NCBI RefSeq assembly: GCF_900452415.1 | Contig: NZ_UGNX01000001.1 | Coordinates: 2,108,001 to 2,172,000, forward strand | Reading direction: 5' to 3' | DNA: 64,000 nt | Origin: Legionella cincinnatiensis | GTDB lineage: Bacteria > Pseudomonadota > Gammaproteobacteria > Legionellales > Legionellaceae | Shown here: one piece after another, positions 1 through 7,523 of the stretch | How positions within the stretch are numbered: the stretch's first letter is position 1 | Layout of the letters: each line of letters starts with the position of its first letter | The notes under the pieces: model-generated | Database searches by the model: none | What the model saw: only the letters and a program-made list of their open reading frames with translations | Told to the model about the DNA's origin: nothing | Translations under genes and position numbers: made by a program

Positions 1-339
1 GCCATTTTAAGACGTACGCAAAAAATTCCAACCTCAAAACCCGTTATTGAGCAGCACAATATAATTGTTGACTGTTCCAAACGCCATGTAACTATGGCAG
101 GTCATTATCTTGAACTCACGAATGCCGAATTTAATATTCTGGAAATGTTAATCAAATCACCAGGCCAGGCTTTTTCAAAGGAAGAGCTGACTGAATATGC
201 ACTCGGAAGAAAATATACTGCGTATGATCGAAGTATCGATGTCCACATTAGTAACTTAAGAAATAAATTAGGTGATAATCCTCAAGGTGAGCCCATAGTT
301 AAAACAGTACGTGGATTTGGATATATGTTTAATGCGTAG
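1..339 (+). CDS. cpxR: Response regulator, OmpR/PhoB type, C-terminal part (CpxR-like)
   Basis: The frame is open from the first base, so the 5' end with the phospho-receiver domain lies outside the window. What remains is the linker and the winged-helix DNA-binding domain, ending in the typical VRGFGYMF turn of OmpR-family regulators. The downstream kinase starts inside its last codons, so the pair is translationally coupled. The family works as a phosphorylation-activated transcription factor. The name CpxR rests on the partner kinase and on the Legionella context; the RR family is certain, the exact name less so. Confidence 0.8.
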   Translation, partial: AILRRTQKIPTSKPVIEQHNIIVDCSKRHVTMAGHYLELTNAEFNILEMLIKSPGQAFSKEELTEYALGRKYTAYDRSIDVHISNLRNKLGDNPQGEPIVKTVRGFGYMFNA

Positions 340-1702
340 TTTATATTGGAAGATTTTTATTTCATTTTGGCTAGCAACTATCTTTATCATTTTTACCACA
401 GCTTGGATTATTAGTCATATCGTACATAAATCATCGTTACCTGCTCAAGAACAACTGTTTATGGATAGTTATGCTAACGCAGCGGTTGCAACTTATGAAT
501 CAGGCCAACAAGCTGCCCTGTTAAAATGGCTGAATAAAATTGGTATTTCCCGTCATATGTCTATTTATTTGCTCACCAGTACTGGTGAAATCATTGGCAC
601 TCATGTGGCTCCAGCAAACGTAAAAAAGGTTGCAGAAAATTTACTTCAAGATCAATTAAGTGAAGGTATTTTAAAATCAGATAAACTTATTGTAAGCCAT
701 GAAATTTTATCAACATCTGGAAAATTTTATCGACTCGCAGCAGTTAGTGAAAAACCCATTTATTATTTTGTTGGTGTTCCATGGGCAGGCCTCACCATTC
801 GCCTTGCTTTAGCAATTTTTATTAGTGGCCTTATTTGTTATTTATTATCACGTTACTTAACCCAGCCCCTGCGATCATTAGGAATGGCAGCTAAATCAAT
901 AGCAAAAGGTAAGCTAAATACCCGTGTTGGGCATTTAAGAGGACATAACAAAGATGAAATCGCTCAGCTTAGTGCTGAGTTTGATCGTATGGCAGAACAA
1001 GTAGAAACATTAGTCAAATCGAAAGAAAGATTATTACAAGATATTTCCCATGAATTGCGTTCACCACTTGCGCGATTACAAATTGCGATTGAGCTTGGAC
1101 GCAAAAAAACAAACCATTTGGCTGATGGTGAATTTAATCGTATGGAACTTGAGTGCTCGAGATTAAATGCCTTAATTACTGAAGTATTAGATTTTGCTCG
1201 TCTGGAAAAATCAACAACTGATCTTAATTTTAATGAGATGGATCTTTCCGCTCTTTTATTAAATATAATAAATGATGCAAATTTTGAATTTGGCAACGAC
1301 TTGCCTCGGGTCAAAGCAGGAGTTATTGAATCATGTCACATACTTCTTGATGAACGTTTAATTCATAGAGCAATAGAAAATGTAATTCGTAATGCGCTAC
1401 ACTACTCTCCCGCAACCGAGCAAGTTACCGTTTCGTTAAAGCGTAACGAAACCCAGGAACATATATACATTGATATTAGTGATAAAGGACCTGGCGTCCC
1501 TGAAGATCAACTTAATCGAATATTTAATCCATTTTATCGGGTAGATACTTCAAGAACTAAAAAAACAGGTGGGTATGGTTTAGGATTGGCTATAGCTGCT
1601 CGTGCAATTCAACTCCATAACGGAGAAATTATAGCCTCAAATAATCCCGATGGCGGTTTATTAGTACGAATTATACTTAATTCTTGTAATCCAGAAACCT
1701 AA
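332..1702 (+). CDS. cpxA: Sensor histidine kinase, CpxA-like
   Basis: This 456-residue inner-membrane kinase has a transmembrane segment at about residues 5-25, a periplasmic domain of about 120 residues and a second membrane segment near 155-175. A HAMP linker follows, then a HisKA box (DISHELRSP, His240), an N box (NVIRNALHY) and G boxes (DKGPGVPED, GYGLGLA). ATG 332 is preferred over an upstream GTG at 311 because it overlaps the regulator stop (337-339) and begins just before the membrane segment. In Legionella the CpxRA pair is known to regulate Dot/Icm genes and effectors; assignment to that pair is by family resemblance. Confidence 0.85.
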   Translation: MRSLYWKIFISFWLATIFIIFTTAWIISHIVHKSSLPAQEQLFMDSYANAAVATYESGQQAALLKWLNKIGISRHMSIYLLTSTGEIIGTHVAPANVKKVAENLLQDQLSEGILKSDKLIVSHEILSTSGKFYRLAAVSEKPIYYFVGVPWAGLTIRLALAIFISGLICYLLSRYLTQPLRSLGMAAKSIAKGKLNTRVGHLRGHNKDEIAQLSAEFDRMAEQVETLVKSKERLLQDISHELRSPLARLQIAIELGRKKTNHLADGEFNRMELECSRLNALITEVLDFARLEKSTTDLNFNEMDLSALLLNIINDANFEFGNDLPRVKAGVIESCHILLDERLIHRAIENVIRNALHYSPATEQVTVSLKRNETQEHIYIDISDKGPGVPEDQLNRIFNPFYRVDTSRTKKTGGYGLGLAIAARAIQLHNGEIIASNNPDGGLLVRIILNSCNPET

Positions 1703-1715
1703 TTATAAAATAAAG

Positions 1716-1746
1716 TAAAAAACTGCGGCTAACTCCGCGTTTTTCC
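1716..1746 (+). terminator. Intrinsic terminator after cpxA
   Basis: A short GCGG/CCGC stem (1725-1728 with 1735-1738) is flanked by an A-run before it and a run of five T after it, just downstream of the cpxA stop. The stem is short but the layout is that of a rho-independent terminator. Confidence 0.55.
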
Positions 1747-1845
1747 TTAGAAAAAAATAAAAATCACGTCTAGAATTAAACTATTTTTTTCTGTCTAATT
1801 AAGTTACAATGTGGCAGCTTAAAGAAATACTGGAACTTCTGTATT

Positions 1846-2658
1846 ATGACTGTAGCTCAGAAATTAGAAAAAACAAGCGGTATATTTTTTTTCTTAGGTT
1901 TTCTGCTGTCAAAACTTCAATATCTTCCTTTTCCATTAGTATCCGCTATTTTCAGGTTTCTTTCCTTAGGTATTTATTCTCTAGCTTATGGCTCTTGGTC
2001 CATTGCATGTCTTCTTCATCCAGATCATAAAGAGCATCACCATAAATGGTATGGTTTTGCACAGATTAAAGAACAATTTCTTCTTTCATCATTTATAGGA
2101 CTAATCGCTACTGTACTCAGTACAGCTGCTGTTTTTGTACCTGTTCTGTTTCCACCAGCAGCTTGGCTTTTTCTTATTGGTAATGTGCTTTGGGCTATTG
2201 GTGAATACCATAAATTAAAAAATCCTCCCCAAAATAATGAAGATATTTCTTATACCCAACAAAAAAATTATTTATATTATGCAATAACATCATGTGCAAT
2301 AAGTTTAGTCGCAGCAGTTTCAGCTACCCTCATTGTTGCATTTCCTCCTTTAGCGATACCAATTACTATTTTTTCACTTCTTCTTTATACAGGTTTAGGG
2401 GCACTAGCATTTGAATATTGGTTGTCCAGTAAAAGTGCGGAAAATCCGCAATCCATTCAAGGTAGTTATAAGCAAATGAATGATTCATTAGGCCCAACGA
2501 CTTCTCCTAAGCAATCTAATTCTCTAGAGCCCAGATTTACTAAGAGTATTTTTAATAAGCACGAAGATAAAATATCTGAAATCGAACTAACCACCATCAA
2601 TAGTCATGAAAAAAGTGGCAATGAGTATGATTTGCAAATCCATACTTCTTCTTTATAA
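1846..2658 (+). CDS. Hypothetical multi-pass membrane protein
   Basis: I do not recognise the family. The 270 residues contain several hydrophobic segments: about 12-30, 35-55, 77-101, 103-115, 145-168 and 168-190. A polar tail of about 75 residues (from about residue 195) follows, rich in Ser, Glu and Lys. It is a single gene between the cpxA terminator and the nucleoside-salvage operon, with no sign of coupling to either. Legionella genomes hold many such membrane proteins, some of them Dot/Icm substrates whose signal sits in a polar Glu-rich C-terminus. The tail here is compatible with that but does not prove it. Confidence 0.6.
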   Translation: MTVAQKLEKTSGIFFFLGFLLSKLQYLPFPLVSAIFRFLSLGIYSLAYGSWSIACLLHPDHKEHHHKWYGFAQIKEQFLLSSFIGLIATVLSTAAVFVPVLFPPAAWLFLIGNVLWAIGEYHKLKNPPQNNEDISYTQQKNYLYYAITSCAISLVAAVSATLIVAFPPLAIPITIFSLLLYTGLGALAFEYWLSSKSAENPQSIQGSYKQMNDSLGPTTSPKQSNSLEPRFTKSIFNKHEDKISEIELTTINSHEKSGNEYDLQIHTSSL

Positions 2659-2689
2659 TAAAAAATCTTAAGATTTGATTGAGATTTAT

Positions 2690-3085
2690 ATGGATCCTAC
2701 AATTACGAAAATGATTTCTAGTGCTTATAAGGCACTTACTCATTCATATTCACCCTATTCCAAATTTAGTGTGGCTAGTTGTATTTGTACTGATAAAGAT
2801 ACTTTATACACAGGCGTCAATGTCGAAAACAGCTCTTATGGATTATCAACGTGTGCTGAGGCTTCGGCTATTTCTGCGATGATCTCTGCGGGAGAGAAAA
2901 ATATTAAAAGCATTGTTGTTCTTGCTGGAACCAATTTATTGTGCCCTCCATGCGGTGCATGCAGACAAAGAATTTATGAGTTTTCCACTACAGACACCAT
3001 TGTCCATCTTTGCAGTAAAGATTCAATATTACGTAGCATAAAAATGAGCGAACTACTGCCCCTTGCTTTTGATTTTAACCCTTAA
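2690..3085 (+). CDS. cdd: Cytidine deaminase
   Basis: Hydrolytic deamination of cytidine and deoxycytidine to (deoxy)uridine in pyrimidine salvage. The zinc site is complete: CAE at residues 55-57 (Cys55 ligand, Glu57 proton shuttle) and CPPCGAC with Cys88 and Cys91. At about 131 residues it is the short, tetrameric class as in Bacillus rather than the long dimeric E. coli enzyme. ATG 2690 is chosen; a TTG at 2675 in the same frame would add five residues. It is first in a run with a purine nucleoside phosphorylase and deoC, which together break nucleosides down to bases and pentose phosphate. Confidence 0.92.
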   Translation: MDPTITKMISSAYKALTHSYSPYSKFSVASCICTDKDTLYTGVNVENSSYGLSTCAEASAISAMISAGEKNIKSIVVLAGTNLLCPPCGACRQRIYEFSTTDTIVHLCSKDSILRSIKMSELLPLAFDFNP

Positions 3086-3102
3086 TTAATAGGAACATTT
3101 GT

Positions 3103-3942
3103 ATGATAAATACTGCCCCAAAGCAGAATTATGCTCTTTTAGCAGCAAACTATATAAAAAATTTATACCCTTCATTTAAACCAATCGTGGCTATAGTGTT
3201 AGGCTCAGGATTAGGAAAATTTGCTGATGAATTGCAAGATGCAGTACGCATCAGTTATGAGGATCTTCCTGGTTTTCCCAAAATTACGGTACAAGGACAT
3301 GGCGGTAATTTAATTCTTGGCTATTGGAATGGCGTAGGTGTTATTTGTTTGCAAGGAAGAGCACATACCTATGAAGGCTTAGAAAATTATGAAACAGTAA
3401 AAACCTATGTCCGCACCATGAAGCTCTTAGGATGTACTCATTTTATTGCAACTAATGCTTCTGGCTCGCTGAGAGAAGATGTGGGCCCAGGTGAGTTAAT
3501 GCTTATTTCAGACCATATTAATTTACAACCAAGCAATCCTCTTATTGGTCCTAATGATGATGAGTTTGGCCCAAGATTCTACCCTTTAGATAATGCCTAC
3601 GATCAAACTATGCGCTCGAAGTTGCTAGCCATTGCTGCAGAAAACTCAATCAAACTGACTGAGGGTGTTTATATTTCCGTATTAGGACCACACTATGAAA
3701 CTGCCGCAGAAATTAGAGCATTTAAAATTTGGGGAGCTGATGCGGTAGGAATGTCTACTGTCCCAGAAGTATTGGTTGCGAATCATTGTGGAATGCAAGT
3801 TGCAGTAATTGCGATGATTACAAACTATGCTACAGGCCTATCCAAAACAGCACATAGTCATGAGTCAGTCGTTGCAATGGCAGAAAGTGCTGCAGCAAAG
3901 CTTAATTTTATTATAAAACAATACATTGCAGGTTTAAAGTGA
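3103..3942 (+). CDS. Purine nucleoside phosphorylase (trimeric PNP family)
   Basis: Phosphorolysis of purine nucleosides to free base and (deoxy)ribose-1-phosphate. The 279-residue protein has the phosphate-binding VLGSGLG at about residue 32, the GRAHTYEG motif near 86, NASG near 118, the GPHYET signature near 198 and a base-binding Asn in ITNYATG near 243. This is the low-molecular-weight trimeric class (PunA/XapA type), not hexameric DeoD. The start has a good ribosome site (AGGA) eight bases upstream. Its stop overlaps the deoC start as GTGA, so the two are coupled. Confidence 0.92.
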   Translation: MINTAPKQNYALLAANYIKNLYPSFKPIVAIVLGSGLGKFADELQDAVRISYEDLPGFPKITVQGHGGNLILGYWNGVGVICLQGRAHTYEGLENYETVKTYVRTMKLLGCTHFIATNASGSLREDVGPGELMLISDHINLQPSNPLIGPNDDEFGPRFYPLDNAYDQTMRSKLLAIAAENSIKLTEGVYISVLGPHYETAAEIRAFKIWGADAVGMSTVPEVLVANHCGMQVAVIAMITNYATGLSKTAHSHESVVAMAESAAAKLNFIIKQYIAGLK

Positions 3943-4703
3943 CAGTAGAAAATCATTTAAATAAAGTCATGGAAAAACTACTTGACCATTTTCCGCAGCA
4001 ATCCATCACGGTCGAGCAACTGATTCATTCTATAGATCTTACTCTACTTGATGAGCATGCCTCTACCAAGGCATTATCTCAATTAAAACAGGATGCCCAA
4101 CAAAATCAGGTTGCAGCCCTATGCATTTATATGCAACATTTGCCTGAAATTATGCCACAAAGCAGCATCAGCACGGCAACAGTAATTAATTTTCCGCAAG
4201 GAATGGAAGCACTTGATGTTTCACTGGCCTCAGTAGAAAAAGCGGCTCTCTTAGGGGTCACTGAAATTGACTATGTTTTCCCCTACTCCATGTATCTTGG
4301 AGGCCAAACACAAAAGGCACTTCATCACTGCCTTGCAATTGTCCAATTATGCAAACAGCATAAACTTGTTTTAAAGGTAATTTTAGAAAGTGGAGCATTT
4401 CCTAACCTTCAAGCTATTTATACAGTTAGCAGGGAATTAATTGAGCTAGGATGTGACTTCATTAAGACATCTACGGGCAAAATCGCTCAAGGAGCTTCTT
4501 TATCTGCAGCACTAGCCATTTTAAGTGCAATTAAAGATACAAACGCATCTTGTGGTATTAAGATCTCTGGAGGCATAAAAACACCACAACAAGCCTTTCA
4601 TTATGCAGTGCTTGCAGAATTAATAATTGCCAAACCAATTAATAAAAACTGGTTTCGTATTGGAGCTAGTAGTTTATTAGGTGAACTGTTAAAAACTAAT
4701 TAA
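3939..4703 (+). CDS. deoC: Deoxyribose-phosphate aldolase
   Basis: Cleaves 2-deoxyribose-5-phosphate to glyceraldehyde-3-phosphate and acetaldehyde, the last step of deoxynucleoside breakdown. The class I aldolase residues are visible: Asp111 in TEIDYVFP, Schiff-base Lys176 in FIKTSTGK and Lys208 in IKISGG. Its 254 residues match E. coli DeoC. The GTG start at 3939 overlaps the preceding stop by four bases; an ATG at 3969 is a possible alternative but would lose the coupling. Confidence 0.92.
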   Translation: MTVENHLNKVMEKLLDHFPQQSITVEQLIHSIDLTLLDEHASTKALSQLKQDAQQNQVAALCIYMQHLPEIMPQSSISTATVINFPQGMEALDVSLASVEKAALLGVTEIDYVFPYSMYLGGQTQKALHHCLAIVQLCKQHKLVLKVILESGAFPNLQAIYTVSRELIELGCDFIKTSTGKIAQGASLSAALAILSAIKDTNASCGIKISGGIKTPQQAFHYAVLAELIIAKPINKNWFRIGASSLLGELLKTN

Positions 4704-4835
4704 ATCTCAGTTATACTTCGTACGCTCGAAACATAATTAACAGTCGTGACATTGATAACTGATCAGGATAGGGTCATTAAGTTAGATAAGGAATATAAAG
4801 TTATTCTAGTTCACTTTTCAACTGGAGTTTAATCT

Positions 4836-5225
4836 ATGCAAAGAAAAAAACTATTTTTTAAATCAGTTCTTGTTATGCTTTTTGGTCTCATTTTATCAAG
4901 TTGTAATAACACTCTACCGCCTGGTGAATACGATACAAATGAAGTCGGTAAAGTAAAAAAAGTCATTCCAGGAACCATTATTTCTAAACGCCCTGTCCAT
5001 TTACGGAATATGGCTAATATGAATAACAATACAAACAACAATAATCTTGTTGATAGCGGATATAGTCAAACACGTGGTGTTGAATACGTTATTAAGTTAA
5101 ACTCCGGAGGAATCATCTCTGTAGTACAATCAGAAGATCTAAAGCTCAAAAATAAACAAAAAATTCTAGTCATTTATGGTAAACATACTCGTGTTGTTGC
5201 TGATAATGGCAGTGAGGTTTTTTAA
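4836..5225 (+). CDS. Outer-membrane lipoprotein, SlyB/Pcp-like but lacking the glycine zipper
   Basis: A 129-residue lipoprotein with a lysine-rich N-terminus, a hydrophobic core and a lipobox LSSC (Cys23 as the lipidated residue). The first part (VKKVIPGTIISKRPV) and the last part (GVEYVIKLNSGGIISVVQ, then the basic tail) line up with SlyB/Pcp lipoproteins. In those proteins a long Gly/Ala-rich membrane-active zipper lies between the two. Here that stretch is replaced by a short Asn-rich linker at about residues 67-76. A ribosome site (GGAG) lies nine bases before ATG. The function is unknown; SlyB homologues act in envelope integrity. Confidence 0.7.
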   Translation: MQRKKLFFKSVLVMLFGLILSSCNNTLPPGEYDTNEVGKVKKVIPGTIISKRPVHLRNMANMNNNTNNNNLVDSGYSQTRGVEYVIKLNSGGIISVVQSEDLKLKNKQKILVIYGKHTRVVADNGSEVF

Positions 5226-5238
5226 ATTTCCCGGAACA

Positions 5239-5296
5239 TTCGTAAAAGCAACTGTCTTGGATTAAAAAATAATTTCAAGACAATTGTTTTTACGAA
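5239..5296. repeat. Long inverted repeat / hairpin
   Basis: Arms 5239-5259 and 5276-5296 are complementary over 21 positions with two mismatches that would be G-U pairs in RNA; the loop is 16 bases. It sits about 15 bases after the lipoprotein stop, so it may act as its transcription terminator, but it is much longer than an ordinary intrinsic terminator. The rest of the gap up to 5540 shows nothing I can name. Confidence 0.7.
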
Positions 5297-5540
5297 CTAT
5301 TTATCAATTTGGCATGACATATAAATTTAATCAATTAAATGTTTTTAATCTTATTAATTAAATAAGATCACGTGATGAACGATTTTAAATTGCTCAAATA
5401 CTAAAGACAGTATGCTGTTTTATGAATTTCTTAATTCCTTTAGGTTAGGGTAACTTGTTACAAAGCCATCAATAACTTTTGCATTTACAAAAGATAAATC
5501 TAACATCCTCTCCTCTCAATATAGCAATTCAAAATACTTA

Positions 5541-6383
5541 TTAAATACCTACACCAACCGCCAGCCACATCAAAGCACCATAATAAACGCTGACAATAAA
5601 GGCTTTAAAACAATCTTGGGGCTCTCGTTTATAAATTAACCTTTGTTGATAAATTAAAACAAAACTCGCTGTCAGCCAAAAAAGGTAAAACAATAAATTT
5701 ACTTGATTTATAATAGCCCAAAGTAGCCATAAGCCATGAAATAAACCTTGTAATAGACCAATAATTAATCGATCATAACTTGCAAAATAAATAGCCGTAG
5801 ATTTCACACCTATTCGCAAATCATCTATTTTATCCGTCATGGCATACATCGTATCGTATGCCAAAATCCAGGCAAAATTGATAAGAAATAATAAAAAAAA
5901 TTCACTGCTTAAAGAAACATTTGAAGCCACAAATGCCATAGGAATTCCCATAGAGAATGCAAATCCAAGAACTAATTGTGGTGCATTTAGAAAACGTTTA
6001 CAAAATGGATAAACAAAAGAAATGAAAAGAGCGATTAATCCCAGATAAAAGCAATTTTTAGGCAGCTGAACTAATATATACAATGCGGTTAAAAGCAGCA
6101 GGGCTAATAAAATAAATGCTTCAGTCAAGCTTACTTCGCCAGCTGTTAATGGTCGAAATTGAGTTCGCATGACATGCTTGTCAATATTTCTGTCTGCAAC
6201 ATCATTGATGATACAGCCTGCAGCACGCATCAATACAGTACCACACACAAAAAAAGCTAAAAGCCTAAAATTAGGCATTCCTTTATTAGCAAGCCATAAT
6301 GCCCAAGCTGTTGGAAACCAAAGTAAGAAAATTCCTATTGGTTTATCAAAACGCATTAAACGCCAATATGCACCCCATTTCAT
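5541..6383 (-). CDS. ubiA: 4-hydroxybenzoate octaprenyltransferase
   Basis: Integral-membrane prenyltransferase that attaches the polyprenyl tail to 4-hydroxybenzoate in ubiquinone synthesis. Both aspartate-rich Mg-prenyl-diphosphate sites are present: NDVADRNID at residues 60-68 and YDTMYAMTDKIDD near 176-188, with about eight hydrophobic helices over 280 residues. It overlaps the ubiC stop by four bases, so the two are coupled. Confidence 0.93.
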   Translation of the reverse strand: MKWGAYWRLMRFDKPIGIFLLWFPTAWALWLANKGMPNFRLLAFFVCGTVLMRAAGCIINDVADRNIDKHVMRTQFRPLTAGEVSLTEAFILLALLLLTALYILVQLPKNCFYLGLIALFISFVYPFCKRFLNAPQLVLGFAFSMGIPMAFVASNVSLSSEFFLLFLINFAWILAYDTMYAMTDKIDDLRIGVKSTAIYFASYDRLIIGLLQGLFHGLWLLWAIINQVNLLFYLFWLTASFVLIYQQRLIYKREPQDCFKAFIVSVYYGALMWLAVGVGI

Positions 6384-6916
6384 AAAACAAGCTCAAGTTC
6401 AGGAAGCATTATTTCTGCTATATAAAAAGATTCGCGTTGTTGAAAAGAAAACTCGGTCAATCGTACCCATAGAATGCCTTCAACTGTATTAATATTTTTT
6501 TTCACCCAATAAAACTCAATACAATGATGATCAATTGCATAATTTATTCCATTGATACGTTGTACTTTATCGTTTCCAAAGATTAAATTTTTTATTGATT
6601 CATTTTTTAAACGATCAAAAAAAGCAGGCTCAAGCTCGTAACATTTCTTAGGAATAATACTTCGAGCAAACCAATAAGAGACTCCTTGACTCTTCATAAT
6701 GATGTCACGCTTGAAAATAGATTCCTCTTGAATCTGTAGAACATGTTGATCCCACCAATCTGTATTTACCCAGTGTTGAGAAATAAGTTCAAGCTGTGTT
6801 TCACCCTTGATATTTTGCAATCTCTCGGTTAATGAAGCTTGATAATTAAGCCACTTTTTAAGATTTTCGGGACTTTGCACATTTATTACAAAAATAGAAT
6901 GAGTATTGATAGGCAT
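6380..6916 (-). CDS. ubiC: Chorismate lyase
   Basis: Converts chorismate to 4-hydroxybenzoate plus pyruvate, the substrate step for UbiA. The 178-residue protein is divergent but keeps the family pattern: an N-terminal region with LTERLQ, a central YWFARSIIP strand (E. coli has WLAGRTVVP) and a C-terminal AEIMLPE that matches the ELFLP ending of UbiC. Coupling to ubiA by a four-base overlap supports the call. It lies downstream of the pseudopilin gene on the same strand. Confidence 0.85.
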   Translation of the reverse strand: MPINTHSIFVINVQSPENLKKWLNYQASLTERLQNIKGETQLELISQHWVNTDWWDQHVLQIQEESIFKRDIIMKSQGVSYWFARSIIPKKCYELEPAFFDRLKNESIKNLIFGNDKVQRINGINYAIDHHCIEFYWVKKNINTVEGILWVRLTEFSFQQRESFYIAEIMLPELELVL

Positions 6917-6962
6917 GGACTTTGATTATTTACAAAATATATTTCAGTATGATCTTACAAAA

Positions 6963-7466
6963 TTACGGCTTTAGGGACAAGTTATTACTTACTCTTATTC
7001 TACCTAATCGATTTAAAATAAGTGTAATTTGTTCATGAGTATGATTATTTATCAAACTAAAATGTCCATTACACATTGCTTGGGTTGGGGTATTAGAAAA
7101 AACAATTTTATTATTTGAGCTAACACCTATCCAATTTAAACTCCAGCGCGAATGATTCCATTGCCATTGATGAATCAACTCTACTTGATTTGTTTGTTTA
7201 TTCAGGGAATTCAGGATCATACCTTTAGACCAATTCAATGAAACATCTAATGGTATAAGAAACACGGAATTACCTCTTATCATTGCTTGTAGCTTTGCAT
7301 ACTGGACTGCATTTCGTAGCTCATCAATTATTATTTGCTGTTCATTTTTCTGGATAAAATAACTATATGAACTTACGCCAATAATTAATAAACTTGCAAA
7401 TAAAGTCATAGTGATAAGCAATTCAAGCAACGTAAATCCTATTGCTTTTATAAAAACACGTTTAAT
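6963..7466 (-). CDS. Type IV pilus/GspH-like pseudopilin, orphan (start codon uncertain)
   Basis: A prepilin-type protein: a short basic leader (KRVFIKAIG) is followed by the cleavage motif G-FTLLELL and a hydrophobic helix of about 20 residues, then a GspH/FimT-like beta domain with two short loops. No ATG, GTG or TTG lies between the in-frame stop at 7491-7493 and the cleavage site. The first standard codon, TTG at 7428-7430, falls inside the conserved helix and would delete the leader. The best start for a full leader is an ATT at 7464-7466, ten bases after AAGGA. No other pilin genes are adjacent. FimT/GspH proteins act in pilus or type II secretion assembly. Confidence 0.7.
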   Translation of the reverse strand: MKRVFIKAIGFTLLELLITMTLFASLLIIGVSSYSYFIQKNEQQIIIDELRNAVQYAKLQAMIRGNSVFLIPLDVSLNWSKGMILNSLNKQTNQVELIHQWQWNHSRWSLNWIGVSSNNKIVFSNTPTQAMCNGHFSLINNHTHEQITLILNRLGRIRVSNNLSLKP

Positions 7467-7523
7467 TTTATTTAATTCCTTAATTGGGACTTACTTCGAT
7501 AAATTATTTTGATGACTCACATA

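Noticed and set aside
964..1314. Minus-strand frame inside the kinase gene
   Set aside because: Shadow of cpxA, whose protein is clearly a histidine kinase in the other strand.
2675..2689. TTG start for cytidine deaminase
   Set aside because: ATG 2690 gives the normal length; the extra five residues are not supported.
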